Shown here piece after piece: positions 19,793 to 29,152 of a stretch of 64,000 nt of DNA. Under the pieces are notes generated by a model, which ran no database searches, was not told where the DNA came from, and saw only the letters and a program-made list of their open reading frames with translations. Positions within the stretch are counted from its first letter, which is position 1. The number at the start of each line of letters is the position of its first letter. The stretch lies in assembly GCF_031195445.1 (NCBI RefSeq), contig NZ_CP133480.1, forward strand, positions 4,828,501-4,892,500, read 5' to 3'. Origin of the DNA: Acuticoccus sp. MNP-M23. Lineage in GTDB: Bacteria > Pseudomonadota > Alphaproteobacteria > Rhizobiales > Amorphaceae. Both the position numbers and the translations under genes were made by a program.

Positions 19793-20436
19793 TGCGGGAC
19801 GGGAAAGAATTTGCCGCCGCTCCAGATCCCGCCCCGGCCCTCATGGGTCACGATCTCGTCAGCAAGCTCCAGCGCCAGCGGGCGGGTAAACCGTGCCTCC
19901 AGCCCGCCGCGCACGGTCACGTAAGGCACGAAACCGCCCGCATCGTCTTCGGTGAGGCGCAAGGGGTGCTCTGCGTCCGCGGTTACCAGGTCGCCGATAT
20001 TGGTGCGCAGCGTGATGGCGGCGGCGTCGCCCTCTCCGGCCACGGCCATTTCCACGGCCTGGAAGGGCGCGTCGTCCACAACAATCGCCACTTTCTCCGC
20101 CGGGGTGACGAGGACGATGCTGCCATCGGCCTCGCGGCGCAGGACGGAGGCAAACAGCCGCACCATCGCCTCACGCCGGATCGGGGAGCCGCCATAATGC
20201 CATGTTCCGCCCGCGTCGATGCGCATGGGAATCGCACCGCAATGGGGCGGATCCCACAGGTGGACCGGGGCTGCGCGCCCCCCCAGTTCGCCAGCGTGGG
20301 CGAGAAGATCTGCGAGCCTGCCCGCAGCGTGGGCATCCGCCCCGTCGGCACCAGTCAATCCGCATCCCTCCGTTGCATCCGCCGCCTCGATCGGCGACCC
20401 TACACCAAACACGACGTAATGCGCCCGTCGGCGCAC
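19789..20436 (-). CDS. DUF1285 family protein
   Basis: This 215-residue protein of unknown function belongs to DUF1285. Conserved family segments are PVHLWDPPHCGAIPMRIDAGGTWHY, GSPIRREAMVRLFASVLRRE and the late PYVTVRGGLEARFTRP. No signal peptide is present. The start is unclear: a GTG at 20436 was taken, but another GTG at 20412 is possible, and the real conserved domain starts further in. It heads the leftward operon with the CoA pyrophosphatase and DUF6111 genes and is divergent from the MoxR operon. Confidence 0.82.
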   Translation of the reverse strand: MRRRAHYVVFGVGSPIEAADATEGCGLTGADGADAHAAGRLADLLAHAGELGGRAAPVHLWDPPHCGAIPMRIDAGGTWHYGGSPIRREAMVRLFASVLRREADGSIVLVTPAEKVAIVVDDAPFQAVEMAVAGEGDAAAITLRTNIGDLVTADAEHPLRLTEDDAGGFVPYVTVRGGLEARFTRPLALELADEIVTHEGRGGIWSGGKFFPVPQ

Positions 20437-20532
20437 GCCACACCATGGACAAATGGTTAGGCGACGCCGCTGCGACCCTTGCTTTTACTGACCCGGTTGT
20501 TGGCCCCGCTCGGGCTCTCGGAGGGATGCTTG

Positions 20533-21531
20533 ATGAACGAATCCGTGCTTCTGGAGCGCAACGACGACGCACTCGCGGCCGATGCCGAAGCCGCCGTCGA
20601 CCGTCTCGGCGAGGCGAAGGGCGAGGTGGACCGCCTCATCTTCGGCCAGAGTGATGTTGTCGAACGCTCGCTGATCGCTGTCCTTTGCGGCGGCCATGCC
20701 CTGCTTGTGGGCCTGCCCGGCCTTGCCAAGACCAAGCTCGTCGCCACCCTCGGCACCGTCCTTGGCCTGGAGGAACGGCGCATCCAGTTCACACCGGATC
20801 TGATGCCGTCCGACATTCTGGGCGCCGAAGTGCTGGAGCAGGCCGATAACGGCGAGCGGGCGTTCCGCTTCATTCAGGGTCCGATCTTCGCCCAGCTTCT
20901 GATGGCCGACGAGATCAACCGCGCGTCGCCGCGCACCCAGTCCGCCCTTCTGCAGGCGATGCAGGAAGGCTTCGTGACCATTGCCGGCCAGCCCCACGCG
21001 CTGCCGACCCCGTTCCACGTCCTCGCCACGCAGAACCCGCTGGAGCAGGAAGGCACCTACCCCCTGCCCGAAGCCCAGCTCGACCGCTTTTTGATGCAGA
21101 TCGACGTGGACTATCCGGACCGCGACGCCGAGCGCCGCATTCTGGTGGAAACCACCGGCATGGACGATGCGGAGGCGCGCGCTGTCCTGACGCGCGACGA
21201 GCTGATGGGCCTGCAGGCGCTGGTTCGCCGGCTACCGGTTGGCGAAAGCGTGGTGGAGGCCATTCTCGACCTGGTGCGCAGCGCACGGCCTGAAGAGGAC
21301 GACGAATTCACGGGCCAGATCGCGTGGGGCCCCGGCCCCCGTGCCAGTCAGGCGCTGATGCTGGCGACCAGAGCCCGCGCGCTGCTGGACGGGCGTCTTG
21401 CCCCGTCGCGCGAAGACGTTTCGGCGCTGGCCGAGCCCGTGCTCCAGCACCGCATGGCGCTCACCTACGGCGCGCGGGCCGAGGGGCGCACCATCAAGGG
21501 CATCATCACCGAACTTGCAGCGAGGCTCTAG
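20533..21531 (+). CDS. MoxR-family AAA+ ATPase
   Basis: This MoxR-type AAA+ chaperone ATPase (332 residues) is expected to work with the von Willebrand/DUF58 proteins encoded after it. Walker A is GLPGLAKTKL and Walker B is LLMADEINRASPRTQSALLQAMQE. Sensor and arginine-finger regions are in LATQNPLEQEGTYPLPEAQLDRF, a strong MoxR signature. Start ATG at 20533, preceded by a GGAGG-type site (about 20520-20524). The DUF58 gene follows after two bases. MoxR systems are linked to maturation of enzymes or cell-envelope stress, but the client here is unknown. Confidence 0.93.
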   Translation: MNESVLLERNDDALAADAEAAVDRLGEAKGEVDRLIFGQSDVVERSLIAVLCGGHALLVGLPGLAKTKLVATLGTVLGLEERRIQFTPDLMPSDILGAEVLEQADNGERAFRFIQGPIFAQLLMADEINRASPRTQSALLQAMQEGFVTIAGQPHALPTPFHVLATQNPLEQEGTYPLPEAQLDRFLMQIDVDYPDRDAERRILVETTGMDDAEARAVLTRDELMGLQALVRRLPVGESVVEAILDLVRSARPEEDDEFTGQIAWGPGPRASQALMLATRARALLDGRLAPSREDVSALAEPVLQHRMALTYGARAEGRTIKGIITELAARL

Positions 21532-21533
21532 CC

Positions 21534-22445
21534 ATGTTCGGCCGCCGCGCGGGCCCGGATACGGACACCGGCGCCGCCCCCGAGTTTGCCATGCTCGCCG
21601 CCAAGGAGGCGGCCGCCAACCTGCCCGACCTTCTGGTCGAGGCGCGGCGGGTTGCAGCGTCGGTTGCCGCCGGCTGGCATGGCCGCCGCCGCGCCGGCAC
21701 CGGCGAGACCTTCTGGCAGTTCCGCCCGTTCGAGTACGGCGAGCCGGCCCGCCGGATCGACTGGCGGCGCTCCGCCCGCGACGACACCCTGCTGGTGCGC
21801 GAGCGTGAGTGGGAGGCGGCCCACACCGTTCTCATGTGGGTGGACCGCACCGCCTCGATGCGCGCAAGATCACGCCTTGCCACCGCGTCCAAGGAGGCTC
21901 GGGCCGTGGTGCTCCTGCTGGCGCTTGCCGACCTTCTGGGTCGCGGCGGCGAGCGGATCGGCCTTCTGGGCGGCCCTCCCCCCGGCGCCCGCCGCAACGC
22001 TGCCGACCGCATTGCCGAAAACCTGATGGAAGTGGACGCCAACGCCGCACGCCCGTCGCTCGGCGCCATCCGCCGAAACGCGGACGTTGTGTTGATCGGC
22101 GACTTTCTGGACCCGCTGGACGAGTGGGACGAGGTGTTCACCACACTGGCGGCCCGCGGGGCGCGAACCCATCTGGTGCAGGTGCTCGACCCGGTGGAAG
22201 AGCGTTTTCCGTTCGGCGGCCGCACGCGGTTCGTGGACCCGGAGTCCGGCCTGGCCTTCCTTGTGGGCAAGGCGGAAGCGTGGGCCAGCGGCTACCGCGA
22301 CACGCTGGCCGCGCACAAGGCCGAGCTGGCCGCGCAGGCACGCCGGCTGGGGTCCAGCCTCATCGTCCACCACACCGACACGTCCGCCGCGCCGGCGCTG
22401 CTTGCCCTTCGGGCAGCATTGTCCGGAGATGACCGTCCCGCATGA
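21534..22445 (+). CDS. DUF58 domain protein
   Basis: The product is a 303-residue DUF58 protein, a von Willebrand factor A-like family that pairs with MoxR. The diagnostic segment is FRPFEYGEPARRIDWRRSAR, with the conserved RxIDWR, followed by LLVREREWE. A VWA-like strand, TVLMWVDRTASM, stands where the metal-binding DxSxS motif is normally found and has a degenerate D-x-T-x-S form. No membrane segment is seen, so it is probably cytoplasmic or peripheral. It sits between moxR and the DUF4159 gene on the same strand, after a two-base gap. Confidence 0.9.
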   Translation: MFGRRAGPDTDTGAAPEFAMLAAKEAAANLPDLLVEARRVAASVAAGWHGRRRAGTGETFWQFRPFEYGEPARRIDWRRSARDDTLLVREREWEAAHTVLMWVDRTASMRARSRLATASKEARAVVLLLALADLLGRGGERIGLLGGPPPGARRNAADRIAENLMEVDANAARPSLGAIRRNADVVLIGDFLDPLDEWDEVFTTLAARGARTHLVQVLDPVEERFPFGGRTRFVDPESGLAFLVGKAEAWASGYRDTLAAHKAELAAQARRLGSSLIVHHTDTSAAPALLALRAALSGDDRPA

Positions 22446-22523
22446 CCGTTGTAATCAGGGGTTGCATCTGCGACCACAGTGTAAAGTCCGGGGCGCTCGC
22501 CCGCGCCGCATGAGGTATTCGCC

Positions 22524-25313
22524 ATGACCGCTCTCGCCTTCGGCGCACCGGCCGTCCTCTGGGCGCTCCTCCTGCTGCCGGTCCTGTGGTGGCTCCTGCG
22601 GGCGACCCCGCCAAAACCGCAGGATGTGGCGTTCGCCCCCACGCGCCTCCTGATGCGCCTGATGAAACGGGACGAGACACCGTCGCGCACGCCGTGGTGG
22701 CTGATGCTCGTCCGTCTGGCGCTGGCAGCGCTTGTCATCATCGCACTGGCCCAGCCGATCCTGCGGCCGGAGACCGCCGCCCCCATCGGCAACGGCCCGC
22801 TGCTCATTGCCATCGACGACACGTTTGCCGCAGCAGACGACTGGGATCAGCGGCTGGACCGCGCCGAGCGGCTCGTCAACCAGGCCGAGGCGGCCACGCG
22901 CACCATCGTCATCCTGCCCACAGCCAATGCCGATGCACCGCTGAATGCGGTGGACGCAGGCGCCGCCCGCGAGGCGCTGCGTAGCCTGTCGCCGAACCCC
23001 TGGCGCGCTGCCCGCGGCGCCCTCGCTCCGCGTGTCGCCGAAACCGAGTTCGGCGGCGCGGTGTGGCTGACCGACGGCCTTGCCGGCGAGCCTGACGACG
23101 ACACCGCCTTCTTCGAAGCACTCGCGGGCGCCAGCGCCACACCTGTGCGGATCTTTGCAGCGGACGCGGGACGGATCATCGGCGTCTCCAGCATCGAAGG
23201 CACGGCCGACGGCATGAACGTCACGCTGACTGCGGACGCCGACCCCGGTGGTCTTCCCCGCCGCGTCAGCGTCCTCGACGCCAAGGGCTTCGTGCTGGCG
23301 ACGGACGATGCCCCGTTCACAATCGGCGATACCACCGCAACCGCAACGCTGGCGCTGCCCACCGAGCTGCGCAACGACGCCGTGCGCGTGTCCGTGGACG
23401 GCGCACGCAACACCGCCGCCGTGCGCCTGCTGGACGAACGCTTCCGCCGCCGCACCGTCGGGCTGATCTCCGGCGGATCGGCGGACCTTGCGCAGCCGCT
23501 CCTGTCGCCGCTCCATTTCCTGCACGCAGCGCTCGCCCCCTCGTCGGACCTGCGCGAGCCTGCCGCCCGCGCCCTCCCCACGGCGGTGGACGAGCTGATC
23601 GACGCCGGCACCTCCGTCATCATGCTGACCGACGTCGGCAACCTCCTTCCCGCCACGCAGGATGCGCTCGCCCGCTGGATCAACGCAGGCGGCGTGCTGG
23701 TGCGCTTCGCCGGCCCCCGCACCGCAGACGGCATGGACGATCTCGTCCCCGTCGCGATGCGCAAGGGCGCCCGGACGCTGGGCGGCACCCTCTCGTGGAA
23801 CGACCCGCAACCGCTGGCCGACTTCAACGAAGACGGCCCGTTCGCCGGCCTTCCCGTTCCCACCGACGTGACCGTCAACCGCCAGCTTCTGGCCGAGCCC
23901 TCTATTGCCGTCACCGAGCGCACATGGGCCTCGCTGGCGGACGGCACGCCGTTCGTCACCGGCCGGTCGGTGGGCGCGGGTGCGGTGGTGTTCTTCCACG
24001 TCACGGCAGACACGTCGTGGTCGACGCTGCCTTTGTCGGCAAGCTTCGTCGAAATGCTGCGGCGGGTGGTGGATCTTTCGGCCGCGATGGGCCCCGCGTC
24101 AGAGACCGGCCCGGCGTTGCCGCCATACCGGATGCTGGACGGCCTTGGCCGCCTCGTTCCGCCGGGACCCATGGTGGAGCCTCTGCCGGCGGGTGCCGCG
24201 CTGATCGGCCCCAAACATCCGCCAGGCCTTTACGGCGCCGACGGCGCCTTCCGCGCCGTCAACCTCCTGGCCGATGGCGAGCGGCTGGCAGCCCTCCAGC
24301 CCGCCGCCTTCGACGGTGCCGCCGTGCTTCCGTTCACCAGCGAGGGACCGACGGAGCTGCGCGGCGCGCTTCTCTCTGCCGCCGCTCTTCTGCTGCTGGT
24401 GGATGCCGCGGCGCTCCTGTTTCTGATGGGCGCGTTCCGCCGCCGCGCCGTCGCCGCGCTGGCGCTTGCCTTCGCCGCAACCCTGTCGGTCGACGCGCAC
24501 GCGCAAACTGGCGATCCGGTCCCGACGCCGCCTGCCGCAAGCGCGAGCGCAGCCGACAGCGACGCTGCCTTGCGCTTTGCCATGGAAGCCTCGCTGCGCA
24601 CCCGCCTTGGCTACGTCGCCACCGGCAATGCCGCGGTGGACCGCGTCAGCGAAGCGGGCCTCACCGGCCTCTCGCTGGAGCTGACACGCCGCACCGCGGT
24701 GGAGCCAGGTGCCCCCATGGCGGTCAACATCGAGACGGACGATCTGGCGTTCTTCCCGCTCCTCTACTGGCCCATCGACGCTGCCGCCGAGCGCCCGTCG
24801 GACACCGCCATCGCCAAGGTCGACGCCTACATGAAGAATGGCGGCACGATCCTGTTCGACACGCGCGATCAGGCAGGCGCTGCGATCAGCAACAGCCCGA
24901 CCGGCGCCACGCAGGCGCTCCGCCGCATTCTCGACGGGCTCGACATTCCGGCGCTGGAGCCCGTCCCCCAGGACCATGTGCTGACGAAGACGTTCTACCT
25001 GTTGCAGGACTTTCCGGGCCGCTGGTCCGGCGGGCCGTTGTGGGTCGAGCAGCTTGCCGGTGAAGCGGGCGGCGACCGGCCGGCGCGGGCGGGCGATTCG
25101 GTCTCGCCCATCCTCATCACGGCCAACGATTTTGCCGGCGCCTGGGCCATGTCCCCCGATGGCGGCTTCATGTTCCCCACAGTGCCCAACGATCCCTACC
25201 AGCGCGAAATGGCCATGCGTTCGGGCGTGAACATCGCGCTCTACACCATGACCGGGAACTACAAGGCCGACCAGGTTCACATCCCCGCGCTGCTGGAGCG
25301 ACTTGGCCAATGA
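22524..25313 (+). CDS. BatA-type N-terminus / DUF4159 membrane protein
   Basis: This large membrane protein (929 residues) has three parts. Residues 1-90 resemble the aerotolerance-regulator (BatA) N-terminus, with two membrane segments (VLWALLLLPVLWWLL and LMLVRLALAALVIIALAQPIL). Residues about 90-610 form a large domain with repeated alpha/beta stretches. Two hydrophobic segments follow near 620-665, then a C-terminal DUF4159 domain (about 690-929, FFPLLYWPIDAA, DAYMKNGGTILFDTRDQ). It is conserved next to MoxR/DUF58 in Rhizobiales, but its molecular role is unknown. Its stop overlaps the next start by four bases. Confidence 0.85.
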   Translation: MTALAFGAPAVLWALLLLPVLWWLLRATPPKPQDVAFAPTRLLMRLMKRDETPSRTPWWLMLVRLALAALVIIALAQPILRPETAAPIGNGPLLIAIDDTFAAADDWDQRLDRAERLVNQAEAATRTIVILPTANADAPLNAVDAGAAREALRSLSPNPWRAARGALAPRVAETEFGGAVWLTDGLAGEPDDDTAFFEALAGASATPVRIFAADAGRIIGVSSIEGTADGMNVTLTADADPGGLPRRVSVLDAKGFVLATDDAPFTIGDTTATATLALPTELRNDAVRVSVDGARNTAAVRLLDERFRRRTVGLISGGSADLAQPLLSPLHFLHAALAPSSDLREPAARALPTAVDELIDAGTSVIMLTDVGNLLPATQDALARWINAGGVLVRFAGPRTADGMDDLVPVAMRKGARTLGGTLSWNDPQPLADFNEDGPFAGLPVPTDVTVNRQLLAEPSIAVTERTWASLADGTPFVTGRSVGAGAVVFFHVTADTSWSTLPLSASFVEMLRRVVDLSAAMGPASETGPALPPYRMLDGLGRLVPPGPMVEPLPAGAALIGPKHPPGLYGADGAFRAVNLLADGERLAALQPAAFDGAAVLPFTSEGPTELRGALLSAAALLLLVDAAALLFLMGAFRRRAVAALALAFAATLSVDAHAQTGDPVPTPPAASASAADSDAALRFAMEASLRTRLGYVATGNAAVDRVSEAGLTGLSLELTRRTAVEPGAPMAVNIETDDLAFFPLLYWPIDAAAERPSDTAIAKVDAYMKNGGTILFDTRDQAGAAISNSPTGATQALRRILDGLDIPALEPVPQDHVLTKTFYLLQDFPGRWSGGPLWVEQLAGEAGGDRPARAGDSVSPILITANDFAGAWAMSPDGGFMFPTVPNDPYQREMAMRSGVNIALYTMTGNYKADQVHIPALLERLGQ

Positions 25314-27361
25314 ACACCGCCTTCACCTTCGCGCCGTTCATCCCGTTTGCCGCAGTCGCGATCTTTGCCGCGGTCGGCTTCATCTTGTGCGCACTCGGCG
25401 TTGCGCGGCGGGTTCGCGGGTCGCTGGTCCGGCTTCTGGCCGTGGCAGCGTTCGCGCTCGCCCTCCTCAACCCCGCGCTCCAGAGCGAGGTACGCGAACC
25501 GCTGGACGGTGTCGTCGCCGTGGTGGTCGACCGCAGCCAGAGCCAGCGTGCCGCCGGCCGGGCCGATGACGCCGACGCCATGGCCGCCTCGGTGCTTGCC
25601 CGCCTCGAAGCCACCCCCGGCCTCGATGTGCGCACCGTCACCATCGACCGCCCCGCCCCCGACCGCGACGGCACGGTCCTCTTCACCCCGCTCAGCGACC
25701 TCCTGTCCGACGTTCCGCCCGACCGGATTGCCGGGGCTGTCCTCATCACCGACGGTCAGGTCCACGACATTCCGGCCGACCCGCCGTTCGACGCTCCGAT
25801 CCACGCTCTCATCACCGGCTCGCCGGACGAGCGGGACCGCCGCGTCGAGATCGTGGCCGCCCCCCGCTTCGGCCTCGTCGACAGCATGCAGACGATCGTG
25901 GTGCGGGTGGAAGACGCAGCCACCGAGGGCGAAATGGTAACGCTCACCGTGAAGGTGGACGACGTCCTTGCCGAAGAGCGCGAGGTGGAAATTGGCGAGG
26001 ACGTGTCCATTGCCGCGCCCATCGACCATGGCGGCGACAATTTCTTCCAGTTCGAGGTGGCGCCCGTGGAGGGCGAGCTGACCGCCGTCAACAACACCGC
26101 CGTCGCCATTGTGGAGGGCGTGCGCGAAAATCTGCGCGTGCTTCTGGTCTCCGGCGAACCGCATGCGGGCGAGCGGACGTGGCGCAACCTCCTCAAGTCG
26201 GACGCTGCGGTGGATCTCGTCCACTTCACCATCCTGCGCCCGCCGGAAAAGCAGGACGGCACGCCCATCAACGAACTCTCGCTGATTGCGTTTCCAACGC
26301 GCGAACTCTTCAGCCAGAAGATCGACGAGTTCGACCTCATCGTCTTCGACCGGTACCAGCGCCGCAACGTGTTGCCCGCGCTCTACTTCGATAACATCGC
26401 CCAATATGTCCTGAATGGCGGCGCGGTGCTGATTGCCGCCGGGCCGGACTATGCCGGCTCGCGCTCCATCTACAACACGCCGCTCGGAATTGCCTTGCCC
26501 GCCGCCCCCTCCGGCGAAGTGGTGGAAGAGCCCTTCCGCCCCGAAGTGTCCGACCGGGGGGCACGCCACCCGGTGACCCGCGACCTTCCCGGCGACGACG
26601 CCGAGCCCCCCACCTGGAGCCGCTGGTTCCGGCAGATCGACAGCGTGCAGCTGGGTGGCGAGACCGTGATGACCGGCGCAAACGGCGCGCCGCTGGTGGT
26701 GCTGTCGCGCGAAGGCGAAGGCCGCGTGGCGATGATGCTGTCGGACCACATCTGGTTGTGGGCGCGCGGCTACGATGGCGGCGGCCCGCACGTTCAGCTC
26801 CTGCGCCGCCTGTCGCACTGGCTGATGAAGGAGCCGGAGCTTGAGGAAGAAGCGCTGCGGCTGACGACCGGGCCGGGCACGCTTCTCATCGAACGGCAGA
26901 CGCTGGCCGAAACCGCAGAACCCGTCACCCTCACCGATCCTTCGGGCGAGGAAACCGAAATCGTGCTGGCAGAGGCAGCGCCCGGCCTGTGGCGCGCGTC
27001 GATCGAGGCGGCCGACATGGGCCTTTACCGTGCCACCGACGGGACGCTGACCGCGCTGGGCCACGTCGGCCCCGCAAACCCGCTTGAAGCCCAGGATCTG
27101 CGCTCCGACACTGAGGCGCTCGGCCCCATTGCCGCCGCCACGCGGGGTGCCGTGCGCCGCGTCGGCCCTGGCGACGGGGCACCGCGGGTGCTCTTGCGCG
27201 CGCCCGGCCGGGCCATGGCGGGCGGAGACTGGATGGGCCTCAAGCGCTCGGAGGCCAGCGAGCTGGTCGGCGTTGACCGCACCCCACTGTTCGCCGGCTT
27301 CCTCGGCCTTGCGATCCTGCTCGCCGCAGTTTCCGGCACCTGGTGGCGCGAGGGGCGCTGA
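25310..27361 (+). CDS. Membrane protein, glutamine-amidotransferase-like fold, MoxR operon
   Basis: This 683-residue protein closes the MoxR operon. It has two N-terminal membrane segments (FAAVAIFAAVGFILCALG and LLAVAAFALALLNPALQ), a long periplasmic part and one C-terminal membrane segment (FAGFLGLAILLAAVSGTWW). The segment VVAVVVDRSQSQ after the second helix resembles a VWA-like first strand with a D-x-S-x-S motif. A middle region (NLRVLLVSGEPHAGERTWRNLL and FDLIVFDRYQRR) looks like a class I glutamine-amidotransferase-like fold but lacks an evident catalytic triad. The partner and function are unknown. Confidence 0.8.
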   Translation: MNTAFTFAPFIPFAAVAIFAAVGFILCALGVARRVRGSLVRLLAVAAFALALLNPALQSEVREPLDGVVAVVVDRSQSQRAAGRADDADAMAASVLARLEATPGLDVRTVTIDRPAPDRDGTVLFTPLSDLLSDVPPDRIAGAVLITDGQVHDIPADPPFDAPIHALITGSPDERDRRVEIVAAPRFGLVDSMQTIVVRVEDAATEGEMVTLTVKVDDVLAEEREVEIGEDVSIAAPIDHGGDNFFQFEVAPVEGELTAVNNTAVAIVEGVRENLRVLLVSGEPHAGERTWRNLLKSDAAVDLVHFTILRPPEKQDGTPINELSLIAFPTRELFSQKIDEFDLIVFDRYQRRNVLPALYFDNIAQYVLNGGAVLIAAGPDYAGSRSIYNTPLGIALPAAPSGEVVEEPFRPEVSDRGARHPVTRDLPGDDAEPPTWSRWFRQIDSVQLGGETVMTGANGAPLVVLSREGEGRVAMMLSDHIWLWARGYDGGGPHVQLLRRLSHWLMKEPELEEEALRLTTGPGTLLIERQTLAETAEPVTLTDPSGEETEIVLAEAAPGLWRASIEAADMGLYRATDGTLTALGHVGPANPLEAQDLRSDTEALGPIAAATRGAVRRVGPGDGAPRVLLRAPGRAMAGGDWMGLKRSEASELVGVDRTPLFAGFLGLAILLAAVSGTWWREGR

Positions 27362-27372
27362 CGCCCCTCGCG
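27347..27372 (+). terminator. Strong GC hairpin over the stop codon of the MoxR operon
   Basis: An 11-bp perfect stem (27347-27357 against 27362-27372) closes on a four-base CTGA loop; that loop supplies the TGA stop of the last operon gene. No T-run follows, so Rho-independent termination is uncertain. It separates this gene from the convergent heme/lectin frame. Confidence 0.45.
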
Positions 27373-27394
27373 TGACGCGCTGCGTTGCGGGCCG

Positions 27395-28399
27395 TCAGAG
27401 CGCATCCGCAATTGTCAGCGCCTTGGTCAGCACCCAAAATGACCCGTTGCCCTGCGCCGAGCACCGTTCGCCATAGGCGTCGGTCACCTTCCTTCCGAAG
27501 CGGCTGTAGTTCCAGTCGCCGCTGAGGCAGGTCCCGCTCCGGTTCTTCAGTCTGATCTTCTGCCCGCTGACGACCCATGCCATCTCGATGTCGTTGTGGG
27601 GTCCGCGGTTGCCACAGGTCTGCAGAATCAACTTGCTGCCATAATGATAATTCCGTTCGGCGCCGCGGAAGAATTCGTCAGAAGAAACATGCCGGGTTCG
27701 GTCGATGTATTTCGGCTTCAGAGCGAGACACTTTCCGGCGTGTTGCGCGCTTCGGATCAGGCCGCTGTCCTTGTCGTAGAGCCAGTTCTTGGAATTGTTG
27801 TTCCGGGTTTCCTCGCACAGCACCTGCTTTACCTGCGTGCCATCCGCGATCGTGGCGTCAACGGGGCTGAGGCACCAGCCATCCGTCTGCAACGAGTAGC
27901 GTTTCATGAGATGCAGGCCCTGCATCGATGTCGGATCGGCCGGCCTGCCATCATAGGTCCTGGCGCTCAGTCCGTTGCCGGGGTGCGGCGGCACCAACGG
28001 CGGCTCCTTGATCTCACATCCGCTTGAGGCGGGATTTGCGGCACACGCCGTCAGTGCCGCGAGTTCGGCTCTGGCGATGCCGCGCCGCCATGCCTCGCAC
28101 CGGTCGTCCCCACCGGAGATGCAGTCGTTGCTGATCACGTCGCGGATCTTGCCGACCATGAAGTCGTCGTAGGTGCTTTGCGTGGGTGACGGCCTGCGCG
28201 CGCGGAGGCTTTGCGATGTGCCGCTTGCCAGCGCGTTCACGCGGCCGATCCGGTAACCATTGCCCTCGGCGACGGCCCCGATGCCATGACAGCCGGTACA
28301 GCCATTGTCCCCGGCCCCGACCCAGACGACATCGTTGTTGCTGTTGAGCGGCCTGTACTTCTGCGTCTGATAGATGTCCGGCAGCAGCGGCTTGGTCAC
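27395..28399 (-). pseudogene. Heme-motif and ricin-type lectin part of an amber-interrupted gene
   Basis: This is an open frame of 334 residues whose first possible start is a GTG. Near its beginning is a c-type heme motif, CTGCHGIG. The C-terminal half (about 175-325) is a ricin-B-type beta-trefoil, with SLQTDGWCLSPVDA, GKCLALKPK and the repeated Q-x-W-like edges SKNWLYD, MAWVVSG and SFWVLTK. It has no signal peptide of its own. The upstream frame ending at 28433 is in the same reading frame, and only one TAG (28433-28435) separates them. I therefore read both as one interrupted gene. Confidence 0.6.
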
Positions 28400-28432
28400 A
28401 TCGTGCGCAATGCCCCGGCGCGAAATCGTCTT

Positions 28433-29050
28433 CTAGCCTGCGGCAATCCCGTAAAAATCCTGCAGCGCGAAATTGTAGTGGGGCGATCGCACGAATGCAT
28501 TGTTGGTGTGGCACCCGGTGCAAATGTCGTAACCGCTGAACTTGCCCCAGAATTCCATGCCCTCCGGTTGCATCGCCGCCGGAATCTTATGGTCCATCGG
28601 GATCTCGGGGACCGGACCGGACGCGAAATATTGATAGAAGCACGTGTTGCCGGTGGCACGGTCATGCTGGATGACGGCAATGTCCTGGAACGTCAGCTTG
28701 TCCTGATCGGCGACGCCGCTGACAACCTGAACCTCATCCACGCCGGTTTTCTTGCGGCACGAGAATACGATGTCGACGCCAGTGCTCCCGCTGCCGCGCG
28801 ACAGGACACCCAGCCGGCTGTCGACCACGCATCTGCCGTTCAGATCCTCGGGATGGGCACACATCTTGTGGCTGATGTGCTTTGGCACGATGAACCCGTC
28901 AGCGCATGAAAATGCGGGAACCTGAACGGGTATCGTGAGGCATGCCGACGATCTTGCGGCGAATGCGGTGATTTCTGCAATCGAAACCTGCGCTCCGCCC
29001 GCCGCCGGCAGAGCGACGGTCAGCGCAATAATCAAAGCCAAAAATCTCAT
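28433..29050 (-). pseudogene. N-terminal part of the amber-interrupted secreted heme protein
   Basis: A 205-residue frame starts at the ATG at 29050 with a Sec signal peptide (MRFLALIIALTVALPAAGG), so export to the periplasm is expected. It carries several cysteines (SCADG, MCAHPEDLNGRC, FSCRKK) and one c-type heme motif, CTGCHTNN, only about 20 residues before the TAG at 28433-28435. The frame stays open past that TAG for another 346 codons into the lectin part. An intact product would have two CxxCH motifs and a C-terminal ricin-type lectin, about 551 residues. No accessory cytochrome genes are nearby. Confidence 0.6.
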
Positions 29051-29152
29051 GACAATTTCCAAATGCTATAATAAACGCTCGGATATTAACATGAATTAAG
29101 GTCAGGTGGCGCATCTGCGACAATTTGTGGTGGTGCCGGCGCTGGCTTCCGC

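Noticed and set aside
7374-20436. Many long open frames opposite ubiB, ubiE, purH, heparinase, rsmB and cca
   Set aside because: They are GC-driven shadows: His/Arg/Gly-rich translations with no motifs, each fully covered by a recognised gene.
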